Origin: a virus
DNA length: 34,464 nucleotides
Direction: 5' to 3' (one strand)
IMG/VR virus record: IMGVR_UViG_3300034167_000202
Location: 1 to 34,464 of that record
Part shown: positions 1 through 6,726 of the stretch, one piece after another
Numbering within the stretch: position 1 is the stretch's first letter
How the letters are laid out: each line of letters opens with the position of its first letter
Translations under genes and position numbers: made by a program
Notes under the pieces: model-generated
Seen by the model: the letters and a program-made list of their open reading frames with translations, nothing else
Databases searched by the model: none
Told to the model about the DNA's origin: nothing

Positions 1-204
1 TGTGAATCTCTCAATTACAGTACCACCAAACAAACCGCCACTTAAAATTGCGAGCGTATCGAACATCGCAATAGGAATAATGTAGGTCGTAAAAGTTGCA
101 ACATAACTAAAAGCAATTAGGTTAATTGTAACAAATATAGCAACAATTCGTTTCGAACTAACTTTTGAACACGAACTTAACAAAGATATTAACCATTCTT
201 TCAT
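1..204 (-). CDS. Holin-like membrane protein, left copy, truncated by the window edge
   Basis: Sixty-eight codons are visible; the C-terminus runs off the left edge. After a short polar start (MKEWLISLL) come a Ser/Lys-rich stretch and two hydrophobic segments, about residues 20-45 and 48-62, separated by a short polar turn. This fits a small two-helix holin that permeabilises the inner membrane so the endolysin can reach the wall. The start overlaps the stop of the 82-aa gene as ATGA, so translation is probably coupled. The complete version (88 aa) is at 31822-32088 and has four more codons at a different N-terminus; from residue KVSSKRI on the two are almost the same. The holin role is inferred from size, topology and position next to the endolysin. 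Confidence 0.7.
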   Translation of the reverse strand, partial: MKEWLISLLSSCSKVSSKRIVAIFVTINLIAFSYVATFTTYIIPIAMFDTLAILSGGLFGGTVIERFT

Positions 205-449
205 ATTAGACGCAAGACAAGTTGAACAATAAGACCACCAACGACACCAGCAGCAGTTGCAATACCACTAAAACGAGCGACCTGCAACCTTTGGTTTTGA
301 ATATACTTGTCGTGCTTTTGAACCTTGCTAACAAGACCTTCAATTTTCATTTCGTCATCACCGATAAGAACGTGATAGATGCGGTCTATCTTCTTATTCA
401 TATTCTGCAATTCCTCGTGTATCAAAGCTATCTCGTTTTCGGTGTTCAT
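201..449 (-). CDS. Small tail-anchored membrane protein of the lysis cassette, left copy
   Basis: An 82-aa protein with a charged, helical N-terminal two thirds (about residues 1-58, likely coiled coil) and a single hydrophobic helix at the C-terminus (about residues 61-82, Gly/Ala/Val/Ile-rich). It sits between endolysin and holin, overlapping both by ATGA, so the three form one translational unit. The topology (cytoplasmic coil with C-terminal anchor) suits a holin partner or regulator such as an antiholin, but no family is recognised. The right copy at 32085-32333 differs only near the C-terminus (VLRLI versus ILKLI). Confidence 0.75.
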   Translation of the reverse strand: MNTENEIALIHEELQNMNKKIDRIYHVLIGDDEMKIEGLVSKVQKHDKYIQNQRLQVARFSGIATAAGVVGGLIVQLVLRLI

Positions 450-892
450 GACTTAAAGTATAGTTGTATTTCTGCCTCTCTGCGTGTAACCAAACCCTTT
501 AACACTTTGCCGCCGCCCTTGTTCCACAAACGGAATGAATCAGCAATCGTTGCGTCATTAGGATTGACGTTTAATTTCTTGAATACAGAAGAACGTTTAA
601 AGCCACCTGTACCGATGTTGTACGCAAGTGAAACACACGCACTAAATTGGTTTTCGTTGAGTGGTTTCAAAATAAAGGGAGTGATTGAAACTGCGAACTG
701 GTCAATGATAAACTTCGCTAATTCGTCAGCACGTTGCTGCGTTATAACGTCGCCTTCTTTCACCTTGTCGCCATTCTCGTAGAAAGTATTTCCAAAGCCA
801 ATAGTCCACACGTTAGCAGGACATTTGTACGCTTTCAATCGACAACCTTCAAAACGCTTTATTAGAGCGTATCCTTCTGCGTTAACTTTCAT
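446..892 (-). CDS. Endolysin, phage-type lysozyme (GH24), left copy
   Basis: A 148-aa muramidase that cleaves the MurNAc-GlcNAc bond of peptidoglycan at the end of infection. The GH24 catalytic motif is visible: Glu15 in KRFEG, then Cys24 where T4 lysozyme has Asp20, then Thr30 in VWTIGFGNT (E-8-C-5-T spacing, also seen in P1-like lysozymes). The C-terminal LVTRREAE segment is typical of the family. No signal peptide or SAR-type N-terminal helix is seen, so export would depend on the holin. It overlaps the 38-aa gene upstream by 11 bases and the 82-aa gene downstream by four. An identical protein is encoded at 32330-32776, with silent base differences, which indicates purifying selection. Confidence 0.93.
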   Translation of the reverse strand: MKVNAEGYALIKRFEGCRLKAYKCPANVWTIGFGNTFYENGDKVKEGDVITQQRADELAKFIIDQFAVSITPFILKPLNENQFSACVSLAYNIGTGGFKRSSVFKKLNVNPNDATIADSFRLWNKGGGKVLKGLVTRREAEIQLYFKS

Positions 893-998
893 TCACCAAT
901 CTTTTTATTTGTTTCTCTTTTCGAATTAAATACTTACGGAATTTCTCCTCGTAAATCTTTTGTTTTACCATGTCCTTTTTGCGTCCCCTTGTAGCCAT
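882..998 (-). CDS. Small basic protein between head completion gene and endolysin, left copy
   Basis: A 38-aa reading frame that is Lys/Arg-rich (starts MATRGRKKDM, ends VNES) and likely helical. It begins 15 bases after the head completion gene stop and overlaps the endolysin start by 11 bases. The right copy (32766-32882) encodes the same protein although bases differ, for example GTA-AAA against GTT-AAG in adjacent codons. Silent change of this kind supports real translation. Function unknown; a nucleic-acid-binding or lysis-timing role would be a guess. Confidence 0.6.
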   Translation of the reverse strand: MATRGRKKDMVKQKIYEEKFRKYLIRKEKQIKRLVNES

Positions 999-1013
999 GT
1001 GTTTTGTTATTCG

Positions 1014-1586
1014 TTATCTAAACCATCCTAAACCTGGTCTTCTATATTCGTATGGTTGTCTATCACGTCCAGAACTAATCTCAAAAGCGTTTGACGGATA
1101 AACATTTGTCTGTGACCAAATTTGGTTTGTTGTGTTTGTCATGTACTCAGGAAAGTCTGCGCTGTTATGACACAAATAATCAACCATGCGTTGCGTGTAA
1201 AACATAGCTTGTTGACGCGCTTGGTCACGATAGTTCTGCAAGTCCGTTTGTGAGATAGGTTGAGTGTCCTCGCTTGTGCGAATAACTAAACTTCCGTTGT
1301 CCGTTTTAACGTACAAATGCGGAAGCACTTCGTACATCGTCCACCACATTATCATACGACGCAAGTAATTGTCAAGAAGGGTTGCGTATGCGCCTGTAAT
1401 ATCGTCGTTTACAACATCTTCTTTGATGCGGTTGTACAAATCAGTACCCAAATACAACTGTGCATACTTGTCCTGCGACAAATAGATAGCAGGATATAGA
1501 AGCAACGGATCAACCGAGCCGTTTATCCAAGTATATTTTTTGATGTAGTTTTCGTCAATGAGTAGAACTTCGGGTTGTAGTGCCAT
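1014..1586 (-). CDS. Head completion / head-tail connector protein (DUF6712-like), left copy
   Basis: A 190-aa protein rich in Tyr and Trp with a helical middle (YLRRMIMWWTMYEVLPHLY) and a C-terminal tail rich in Arg, Pro and Gly. Proteins of this type (start MALQPEVLLID, YLGTDLY, later YRDQARQQA) lie directly after the portal in many Bacteroidetes siphophages and are annotated as DUF6712, thought to be head-tail adaptors. Position three bases after the portal stop fits that role: binding under the portal ring to seal the DNA-filled head and dock the tail. The right copy (32898-33470) has a few substitutions, for example near the C-terminus (RDRQP versus RDRSP). The role is from family and synteny, not from catalytic motifs. 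Confidence 0.7.
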   Translation of the reverse strand: MALQPEVLLIDENYIKKYTWINGSVDPLLLYPAIYLSQDKYAQLYLGTDLYNRIKEDVVNDDITGAYATLLDNYLRRMIMWWTMYEVLPHLYVKTDNGSLVIRTSEDTQPISQTDLQNYRDQARQQAMFYTQRMVDYLCHNSADFPEYMTNTTNQIWSQTNVYPSNAFEISSGRDRQPYEYRRPGLGWFR

Positions 1587-1589
1587 TTT

Positions 1590-3272
1590 TTATGAGTATT
1601 TAAGTGAACCTCGTGAGGGTGTGTTAATTGGAGCAACACCTTCCGCTCCTTTTTGTGGTACAAATGGATTGTTACCAACTCGCTTGTCGTTATTTAATCC
1701 GTCGTTAGGAAGTACACGACCTTTTGAATCTCTTTTACGAATGTAGATTTGACGCTTCCAAAAATGGTGACAAAATGCGCCACCTTTCCAAATAAATATA
1801 TTGTAAGTTGAACTGCCTTCTGGAGCAAACTCTCCGTTTATTCCCGCGTCGCTCATATCTTGAATGTCTTCATATCTAAATGACAAACCCGACTGTGATA
1901 AGTCAACCATTTCTTGACAAAACTCACGACTATTTTCGCTTAAGTTTTGAGAGTAAGCGTAACGCAATTTATAAAGTCCTGTATCTCCAAAAGGCGACCT
2001 TTCGTCAGCGTTTGCGTAGGTACGCGCACTCATGTATTCTTGACGGAAGTTAGCCTCGTTTTCGGGTTCTGTTATATCTTCTTCGCTCAACAATTCCCAC
2101 TCATCTAAATCGACTAATTCAGCTTTCTCTTTTAGCGCGTTAATCCAAAGGCGACCTTGCTCATCTGAAAAGTCATTCTCAGCAGCAACTACTTTTTTTT
2201 TTAATTCAGCAGTTTGAACCGTTGGTTGAACAACAACTACTTCGTCGAATACGCTGTTCATTGTGATAGTTAAATCACTTCCAAGAATAGGCGCAAATGT
2301 ATTTGTGATAATTCTTTGGTATGGCTTGATTACTTGGTTGTTGAATATCTCCATTCCAACAAGCATTTCGTCCTTATTCGAACCGAAGCCTGTTGTATCT
2401 CTAATTCCGTGAATCAATGGCGAAACAACACGGTGTCCAACCATGATTTGCTTCGCTGTTTCTTCCGATAAGAATTGATATTGTTTGTCAGCGTCCGACA
2501 AAGGAAATGATTCGATTGAAGGAGCGCGTGTAGGATCTTCGTTAAACGTCATTAAGAACTTTCCTGCATTACTTGCACCGCTCAAACGTTGTTCCCACTC
2601 ACGACGTATTGCCTCGCGTTCCTCTTTCTGCGGTATGCCGTTTAAGAAGTTTATAATGAATGAAGGGAATAATCCGTTTAAGATATTGTTAACGTGGTAT
2701 AGTCCCATTTGATAAGACAACTCAACGTAATTCAACGCACCGAAGTAGTCTGGTTTAGCGTAGTACGAACTTCCTGCCATCATGCCGTGTGCGTAAATAA
2801 CTTGACGCGGTTGTTCTTCCGCCTGTGAAGGATTGAACGCAGGAATGAACTCAGGCTTTCCTTTTTTGCTGCGTGTATTTGCCCAATCTTTTGAGTACCA
2901 AATGCCTGTGATGTCATCTTCTTCTTTGTCGTAAGCTAAACGACAATTCTCAAAAGGTAAGTGGTTGATTTTAACAACGCGAGTGAAGTCCATTGACCAT
3001 ATCACTTCGGCAACGAACGCACCTTGAAGTTTTAAGTCGAATGCAATACCTTGCAAAGCATTGTCTAGAATCGTTCCTGTACCTTTTCCTTCAATCATAT
3101 ACGCAATTGAGTTCGTCAATGCGTTATGAATAGGGCTGTTATAATAAAGCGTTATAAGGTGCTGAGGAAATAAGTTGTTGAAACCGTAATCAATCCAACC
3201 TGCGCGATTGTCTTTTTCAACCGCTTCAACTGGTTGGTATGCCGAAAGATTGATTTGTTGAATGTTGCTCAT
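1590..3272 (-). CDS. Portal protein with a fused C-terminal domain (left, complete copy)
   Basis: Twelve portals form the ring at one capsid vertex through which DNA is packaged and the tail attached. The ATG at 3272 is preferred over the upstream GTG at 3281, which would overlap the previous stop; this gives 560 aa. The N-terminal ~360 residues fit HK97-type portals of Bacteroidetes phages (NSPIHNALTNSIAYMI near the start, a stem-like region, YQRIITNTFAPILG in the crown region). A conserved lysine run encoded by A10 (2193-2202) follows. The last ~200 residues form an extra domain with a Cys near its start (REFCQEM), YEDIQDMSDAG and a WKGGAFCHHFWKR motif; this pattern recalls MuF/minor-head-type domains but that is only an inference. 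The C-terminal domain differs strongly from the copy at 33476-34442. Confidence 0.85.
   Translation of the reverse strand: MSNIQQINLSAYQPVEAVEKDNRAGWIDYGFNNLFPQHLITLYYNSPIHNALTNSIAYMIEGKGTGTILDNALQGIAFDLKLQGAFVAEVIWSMDFTRVVKINHLPFENCRLAYDKEEDDITGIWYSKDWANTRSKKGKPEFIPAFNPSQAEEQPRQVIYAHGMMAGSSYYAKPDYFGALNYVELSYQMGLYHVNNILNGLFPSFIINFLNGIPQKEEREAIRREWEQRLSGASNAGKFLMTFNEDPTRAPSIESFPLSDADKQYQFLSEETAKQIMVGHRVVSPLIHGIRDTTGFGSNKDEMLVGMEIFNNQVIKPYQRIITNTFAPILGSDLTITMNSVFDEVVVVQPTVQTAELKKKVVAAENDFSDEQGRLWINALKEKAELVDLDEWELLSEEDITEPENEANFRQEYMSARTYANADERSPFGDTGLYKLRYAYSQNLSENSREFCQEMVDLSQSGLSFRYEDIQDMSDAGINGEFAPEGSSTYNIFIWKGGAFCHHFWKRQIYIRKRDSKGRVLPNDGLNNDKRVGNNPFVPQKGAEGVAPINTPSRGSLKYS
2193..2202 (-). 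other. A10 homopolymer inside the portal gene
   Basis: The coding strand has ten A in a row spanning codons for Leu-Lys-Lys-Lys near residue 360. Shifting to either other frame gives a stop within a few codons (TAG at once in +1, TGA after four codons in -1), so slippage would yield a portal lacking its C-terminal domain. The same run is kept in the second copy at 34094-34103. Confidence 0.4.
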
Positions 3273-3273
3273 A

Positions 3274-3657
3274 TTATGCACCTGTATATATTACGTCAAC
3301 GGGAATCGTTGGCGAAGAAACGTCGAAGTAAATTGTTCCGTCTTGAAGAATCATCGAACCACGTTCAACAAGTCCAACAACGGAAGCGTTTGTCGGATCT
3401 AAATTGCTGTTGCTGTTTTGTCCGTACATATCGTACTTGTATTTACCAGCGTCAACAAGACCAACTGTTGTTAAACGTATTTTTGTAACACGTTCGTTTT
3501 CTGTTATCACCTCTACGACCTGAGCAAGTTGTTCACCTGTCATTTCGTAGGTTAAAACAAGAAGGTAATTTGTAAACGCAACATTGAAGTAAGCACGTCC
3601 CTCGTCTAACGAAAGCCATGCGTATTGATTCGCAGTATTTGTATTCAAATAAACCAT
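3274..3657 (-). CDS. Virion-associated protein of unknown function upstream of the portal
   Basis: A 127-aa protein, mostly beta-strand by appearance (alternating hydrophobic residues, VLTYEMTGE, ITENERVTKIRLTTV), ending in a small polar tail. Similar small proteins beginning M(V/I)YLN-N-TAN occur in the structural blocks of Bacteroidetes phages, where the function is unassigned; minor capsid, decoration or spike-like roles are possible. It stands between the tail tube gene and the portal and its stop lies two bases from the portal ATG, so both are in one transcript. No catalytic motif or membrane segment is seen. Confidence 0.6.
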   Translation of the reverse strand: MVYLNTNTANQYAWLSLDEGRAYFNVAFTNYLLVLTYEMTGEQLAQVVEVITENERVTKIRLTTVGLVDAGKYKYDMYGQNSNSNLDPTNASVVGLVERGSMILQDGTIYFDVSSPTIPVDVIYTGA

Positions 3658-3688
3658 TCTATCCTTTTATTTGTTTGCTAAAATTACA

Positions 3689-3719
3689 ACACGTAGGGAC
3701 GCTTTGTCCCTACATGTGT
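3689..3719 (-). terminator. Intergenic stem-loop between tail tube gene and the 127-aa gene
   Basis: A perfect 8-bp stem (gtagggac 3693-3700 with gtccctac 3706-3713, loop gcttt) is extended by four more pairs after a two-base bulge. The T run (3725-3731) is on the plus strand, that is, upstream of the stem for leftward transcripts. It may therefore be an mRNA processing or stability hairpin rather than a classical terminator for the leftward operon. Confidence 0.45.
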
Positions 3720-3729
3720 AAAAGTTTTT

Positions 3730-4248
3730 TTAGTCTGTAATGATTACAGAAGGAGCATCAGCTAATTTGTACGCTCTTTTTGGAGTTTCGTGTGTGAAAG
3801 CCAAAGTGTATCCATTAGCGTCACCAAGTGCTGTTCCTGTTGCTGCTGTTCCTGTTGAAAGGTCAGCACCATTTTCAATACCTATTGCCCACCAATTATT
3901 GTTTGTGTCGTTTACAAATACAATAACACGAACAGTTGCTGCATTTTGCAATTCAAGACGCTTTGGAGCGCTTAACTTTTGCATCATGATATTTACTGTT
4001 TGTGTGTAGAAAATAGTTCCTGCATCACGGTTGAAGTTAATTGTTTCTTCAAACGATCCTGTTTGAGTTGGAAGTTCATAAGTGTAAAGTTCATTTGTGT
4101 TATTTATAACCATTGAACTTATAACTTCTGTTCCCACTTCATACGTAATTGTTTCAACACTTGTTTTATCTAATAAAACAATCTGCTTAATTCCACCGAT
4201 GCCGTCTTTGCAATCGAGTGTGAAACCTGTGCTTAATTCACATGCCAT
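3730..4248 (-). CDS. Major tail tube protein
   Basis: A 172-aa protein whose start (MACELSTGFTLDCKDGIGGI) and middle (NRDAGTIFYTQTV, ENGADLSTGTAATGTALGDA) are characteristic of a family found next to the capsid gene of Bacteroidetes siphophages and generally taken as the main tail tube subunit. Stacked hexamers would build the tube whose length is set by the tape measure. The sequence is beta-rich and lacks membrane segments, as expected. It is isolated by hairpins on both sides (4271-4303 and 3689-3719), which may let it and the capsid protein reach higher expression than neighbours. Assignment as tube rather than another abundant virion protein rests on family memory and position. Confidence 0.65.
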   Translation of the reverse strand: MACELSTGFTLDCKDGIGGIKQIVLLDKTSVETITYEVGTEVISSMVINNTNELYTYELPTQTGSFEETINFNRDAGTIFYTQTVNIMMQKLSAPKRLELQNAATVRVIVFVNDTNNNWWAIGIENGADLSTGTAATGTALGDANGYTLAFTHETPKRAYKLADAPSVIITD

Positions 4249-4274
4249 ATTTGTATGTTTTTTATTAGCACAAA

Positions 4275-4303
4275 AGAGGGGTGGTTTTTATGCCACCACC
4301 TCT
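4275..4303 (-). terminator. Stem-loop after the major capsid gene
   Basis: Arms agagg (4275-4279) with cctct (4299-4303) and tggt (4282-4285) with acca (4295-4298), separated by a two-base bulge, form a nine-pair hairpin. On the leftward strand it is followed by TTTT. It lies in the 82-base gap after the capsid gene and could act as a partial terminator or 3' mRNA stabiliser. Confidence 0.5.
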
Positions 4304-4331
4304 ATATATGCAAGGGTTAGAATGGTTGAGA

Positions 4332-5246
4332 TTAGGCAGTATATTGGTAGAACGCGATTTCGTTTCCGAAACCGAATTGTACACCTGCGAAGAAAGAAGC
4401 TGCGAAACGTACGTTGTTTGAAAGGTCATGTTCAAACATATCCAAAACTGCAACGTTATTCCATTGGTCAAGAGTGTTTGTACCAAACCAAAGGTTAGAC
4501 TTTTGGTAGAAAGCCATTGTGTCGTCAGACATTCCTGGGCATTCTACAACGTCATACTGTCCCTGCCAGTTCATTACAACTGCCTCTCCTTGATAAAGGT
4601 AGAAACCACCACCAAGACCTAAGATAGCTGTTCTGTACGCCTCAGCAACGTTAGAAGAAACTGCGATGATTGGCTTCTCAGTAGCGCGACGAACGCGTGT
4701 TGGAAGAGTAAGAACTAAACGTCCCATTTCCTCAATTACGTTTGCAGAAGTGATAGCCTCTGGAGTAGCAACGGTAAGAACACCGCTTCCGCCTGCTGCG
4801 AACAATGTTTCGAAACCGTCGTATTGACCTGCTGTTGCGTTAACACCCTGCCATATCAATACTTCGTTACGAGCTGCCATTCCTGCTAAAACGTTAGCTA
4901 TAATAGCGTCAGTCAATGAAGCGTGAAGTTGTCCGTTCTGCTCTGAGGACGATTCCCAATCTTTCAAAAAGTCATTTTTGCACAATTGTCTGTGAATTTG
5001 GAATTTTTCCAAAGTCAAGATACGCTCGCTTAATGCAACTGTTCCAAGTGGAGTGAAGTCACAAGTTGGTGCTTCGAAAGTGATGTCGTCAACCAACTTA
5101 CGAACTACTTGCTTGTAGTCAATGTTCTCTTTGAATGTAACAGCAGACAAAGACTCGTTACTTAAAAATGCAGCGCGAATGTAACCGCCTGCTACAGCTC
5201 CTGAAAAGGTGCTGTTAATTGGGTTTGGGGATAATGTAGTAGCCAT
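4332..5246 (-). CDS. Major capsid protein, HK97-fold type
   Basis: A 304-aa protein that would form the icosahedral shell. Features that fit: location directly after a scaffold-like gene, usual length for a compact HK97-fold capsid protein, an N-terminal Ala/Gly/Ser-rich arm (first ~25 residues), a long central helix-rich part (HASLTDAIIANVLAGMAARNEVLIWQG, about residues 108-135) resembling the spine helix, and a C-terminal beta/Phe-rich end (VRFAASFFAGVQFGFGNEIAF). No N-terminal delta domain of HK97 size is present, agreeing with the separate scaffold. The ATG at 5246 follows a T/A-rich leader without Shine-Dalgarno. Identification is by context plus overall character. Confidence 0.8.
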   Translation of the reverse strand: MATTLSPNPINSTFSGAVAGGYIRAAFLSNESLSAVTFKENIDYKQVVRKLVDDITFEAPTCDFTPLGTVALSERILTLEKFQIHRQLCKNDFLKDWESSSEQNGQLHASLTDAIIANVLAGMAARNEVLIWQGVNATAGQYDGFETLFAAGGSGVLTVATPEAITSANVIEEMGRLVLTLPTRVRRATEKPIIAVSSNVAEAYRTAILGLGGGFYLYQGEAVVMNWQGQYDVVECPGMSDDTMAFYQKSNLWFGTNTLDQWNNVAVLDMFEHDLSNNVRFAASFFAGVQFGFGNEIAFYQYTA

Positions 5247-5263
5247 TTTTTATTGTTTGTTTT

Positions 5264-5836
5264 TTATTTGTTTAGATGAAATACGAAACGTTCTTCTGCT
5301 GACATTTTATTGTAGCTTTTTGAAGGTGCGCTTACTTTTGATTGTTTAACTTCTTTAATTGATGTTGCCGCAGGTTGTGCGCTCAACTTCTCTACGTTTG
5401 CAGAAAGTTCGGTGTTTGCCTTCTTGATGTCAGCAAGTTCGCTTTCTAATTTAGCAACCAAAGACAAAAGACCTTCAACCTCTGCGTTGAATGTGTCCTC
5501 AACAACAACTTCTGCTGCTTGTTCTTCGGTTTCTACTTCAACCTCAACTTCTGGTTCTTCAACCATTGGTTTCAATTCAACAAGTAGTCCTTCAGTAACA
5601 ACTACAATAACCCCTTCGGCTGTTGTGTATTCTCCGTCCGCTACAACAACCTCGTTGCCGTCTGCGTCTTTTGCGAATACACGAACTCCAGGCGCCCATG
5701 CGTCGCTGTCTGAATAGATGCTTGTTCCGTCCTCTAATACCGCTTCAACCATTTGCTTCACCTCAACTACTTCCTCAGCAGATAGGCTTACATTGTGCTT
5801 TGCGAAAAGAGCGTTAACTTTTTCTCTTAAGTTCAT
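5264..5836 (-). CDS. Capsid scaffolding protein
   Basis: A 190-aa, very acidic protein. Start chosen at ATG 5836 (MNLREKVNALFAKHNVSL), the family-like beginning; the in-frame ATG at 5908 would add 24 atypical basic/aromatic residues. Three parts are visible: an N-terminal ~75 residues with an acidic beta-type domain (DGTSIYSDSDAWAPGVRVFA), a Glu/Val repeat (about residues 90-110), and a coiled coil (LVAKLESELADIKKANTELS), then a basic C-terminal end (MSAEERFVFHLNK), the usual capsid-binding tail in scaffolds. It would guide procapsid assembly and be removed by the upstream protease. The gene lies 17 bases before the capsid gene. Confidence 0.75.
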   Translation of the reverse strand: MNLREKVNALFAKHNVSLSAEEVVEVKQMVEAVLEDGTSIYSDSDAWAPGVRVFAKDADGNEVVVADGEYTTAEGVIVVVTEGLLVELKPMVEEPEVEVEVETEEQAAEVVVEDTFNAEVEGLLSLVAKLESELADIKKANTELSANVEKLSAQPAATSIKEVKQSKVSAPSKSYNKMSAEERFVFHLNK

Positions 5837-5933
5837 ATAAGTGTTTATTAAATGTTTAGTTCCTAAATAGAAAAACCTGTATATTTGTTTCACAATTCGG
5901 CTTTTCATAGGTTGATTTTGATTTTTAGGTTTG

Positions 5934-5964
5934 ACGAGGGGAGTAGTTACCCCTCGTTTTTTTT
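5934..5964 (+). terminator. Strong stem-loop with T8 on the plus strand, before the scaffold gene
   Basis: An 8-bp stem, acgagggg (5934-5941) with cccctcgt (5950-5957), loop agtagtta, is followed on the plus strand by T8 (5957-5964). This has the form of an intrinsic terminator for rightward (antisense) transcription. For leftward mRNA it is a hairpin in the leader of the scaffold-capsid pair, possibly a 5' stabiliser after processing. Confidence 0.55.
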
Positions 5965-6139
5965 ATCCTAAATTGTCAAGTATCGTGTTTAGCGTCTTCA
6001 TTTCTTCCTCTGTCAATCCGTAAGACTTAAACCCCATTTTACCACTCTCATTTGTTATCTTGGTGAGTGCGTTAAGAAACAGGGTAGCATCGTCGTTGAA
6101 TAGTTCGACCTTTAAGAACCCCCCTGCTTCGATGTTCAT
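5963..6139 (-). CDS. Small acidic protein between protease and scaffold genes
   Basis: A 58-aa reading frame starting ATG at 6139, overlapping the end of the protease gene, and ending at the edge of the strong stem-loop. It reads MNIEAGGFLKVELFNDD at the start and GLTEEEMKTLNTILDNLG at the end, with an amphipathic helix-like C-terminus. Tight overlap and protein-like composition support translation. No family is recognised; a capsid assembly accessory is possible from location only. Confidence 0.55.
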   Translation of the reverse strand: MNIEAGGFLKVELFNDDATLFLNALTKITNESGKMGFKSYGLTEEEMKTLNTILDNLG

Positions 6140-6723
6140 TACTCGCCTTTGAGTATTGCGTCTAATTCTTCAAGCAAAGTGCTAACGTGTTCGCTTAAAT
6201 ACATTTCTTTCTCGGCAAGGAAGTTCCCTTCGATAGAGAAACCCAACACTTCTTTGTTTTGTATCTGTTGCTTTACTTCTTCGTTGTCAACTTTCATGCA
6301 ACCGAACCACGTTCCTTCTGGAAGGTCGAACCCGAAGTTCTTAGACTTGTCGTTCTCGCCTTCGATGATCCACGTTTCAACCAACGACACACCTTCAACC
6401 ACTTTCGCGTGTTCAACCGTTGCGTTGTTGGTCATGTTTTGCTTCAAGTAGTTGTAAGCAATAGCGCGAATGGTATCTTTCGAATACTTGACATAGTATT
6501 CTTCGTCGGTCTTGTCGTTGCGTCGGTAGATTAGTTGGTCAGGAATCAATAGAGCGCCGTATAAAAGACCTCTAAAGTCTTCTTTGAACTTCACAACGTG
6601 TTGTTCGCTTAACGCTACAAAATCAACCCCTATTGCAGGTTGTTCTACTACGCTGATAGCGAACACTCCGAGCAATCCTTCGTCGTCTACTCCGTATTCA
6701 ATTACTTTAATTTTTTTGTTCAT
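6139..6723 (-). CDS. XkdF-like prohead protease
   Basis: A 194-aa protein matching the pattern of PBSX XkdF-type proteins, regarded as serine proteases that mature the prohead. Visible landmarks are VVEQPAI (about 25-31), GALLIPDQLIYRR (56-68, the usual L-PD-I-R block), EYYVKYSKDTI (75-85), the catalytic-type ATVEH with His105, the WIIEGENDKSKNFG block (118-131), GTWFGCMK (137-144) and GFSIEG with Ser163 (161-166), the likely nucleophile segment. It would cut scaffold and perhaps capsid termini. It lies just after the tape measure gene and ahead of scaffold and capsid, so the head genes follow the tail genes here. Confidence 0.8.
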   Translation of the reverse strand: MNKKIKVIEYGVDDEGLLGVFAISVVEQPAIGVDFVALSEQHVVKFKEDFRGLLYGALLIPDQLIYRRNDKTDEEYYVKYSKDTIRAIAYNYLKQNMTNNATVEHAKVVEGVSLVETWIIEGENDKSKNFGFDLPEGTWFGCMKVDNEEVKQQIQNKEVLGFSIEGNFLAEKEMYLSEHVSTLLEELDAILKGE

Positions 6724-6726
6724 GTT

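Larger units (their letters stand above)
1..2541. repeat. Left copy of the end-to-end duplicated block
   Basis: This block matches 31873-34442 in the same orientation. It contains the holin 3' part, 82-aa membrane protein, endolysin, small basic protein, head completion protein and C-terminal half of the portal. Alignment offset is 31872 at the left edge, 31884 after a 12-base indel at the holin N-terminus, and 31901 beyond the divergent portal segment. Most mismatches in the conserved parts are single bases, many silent. Best read as the genome end wrapping round into a related strain rather than a true duplication. Confidence 0.85.
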
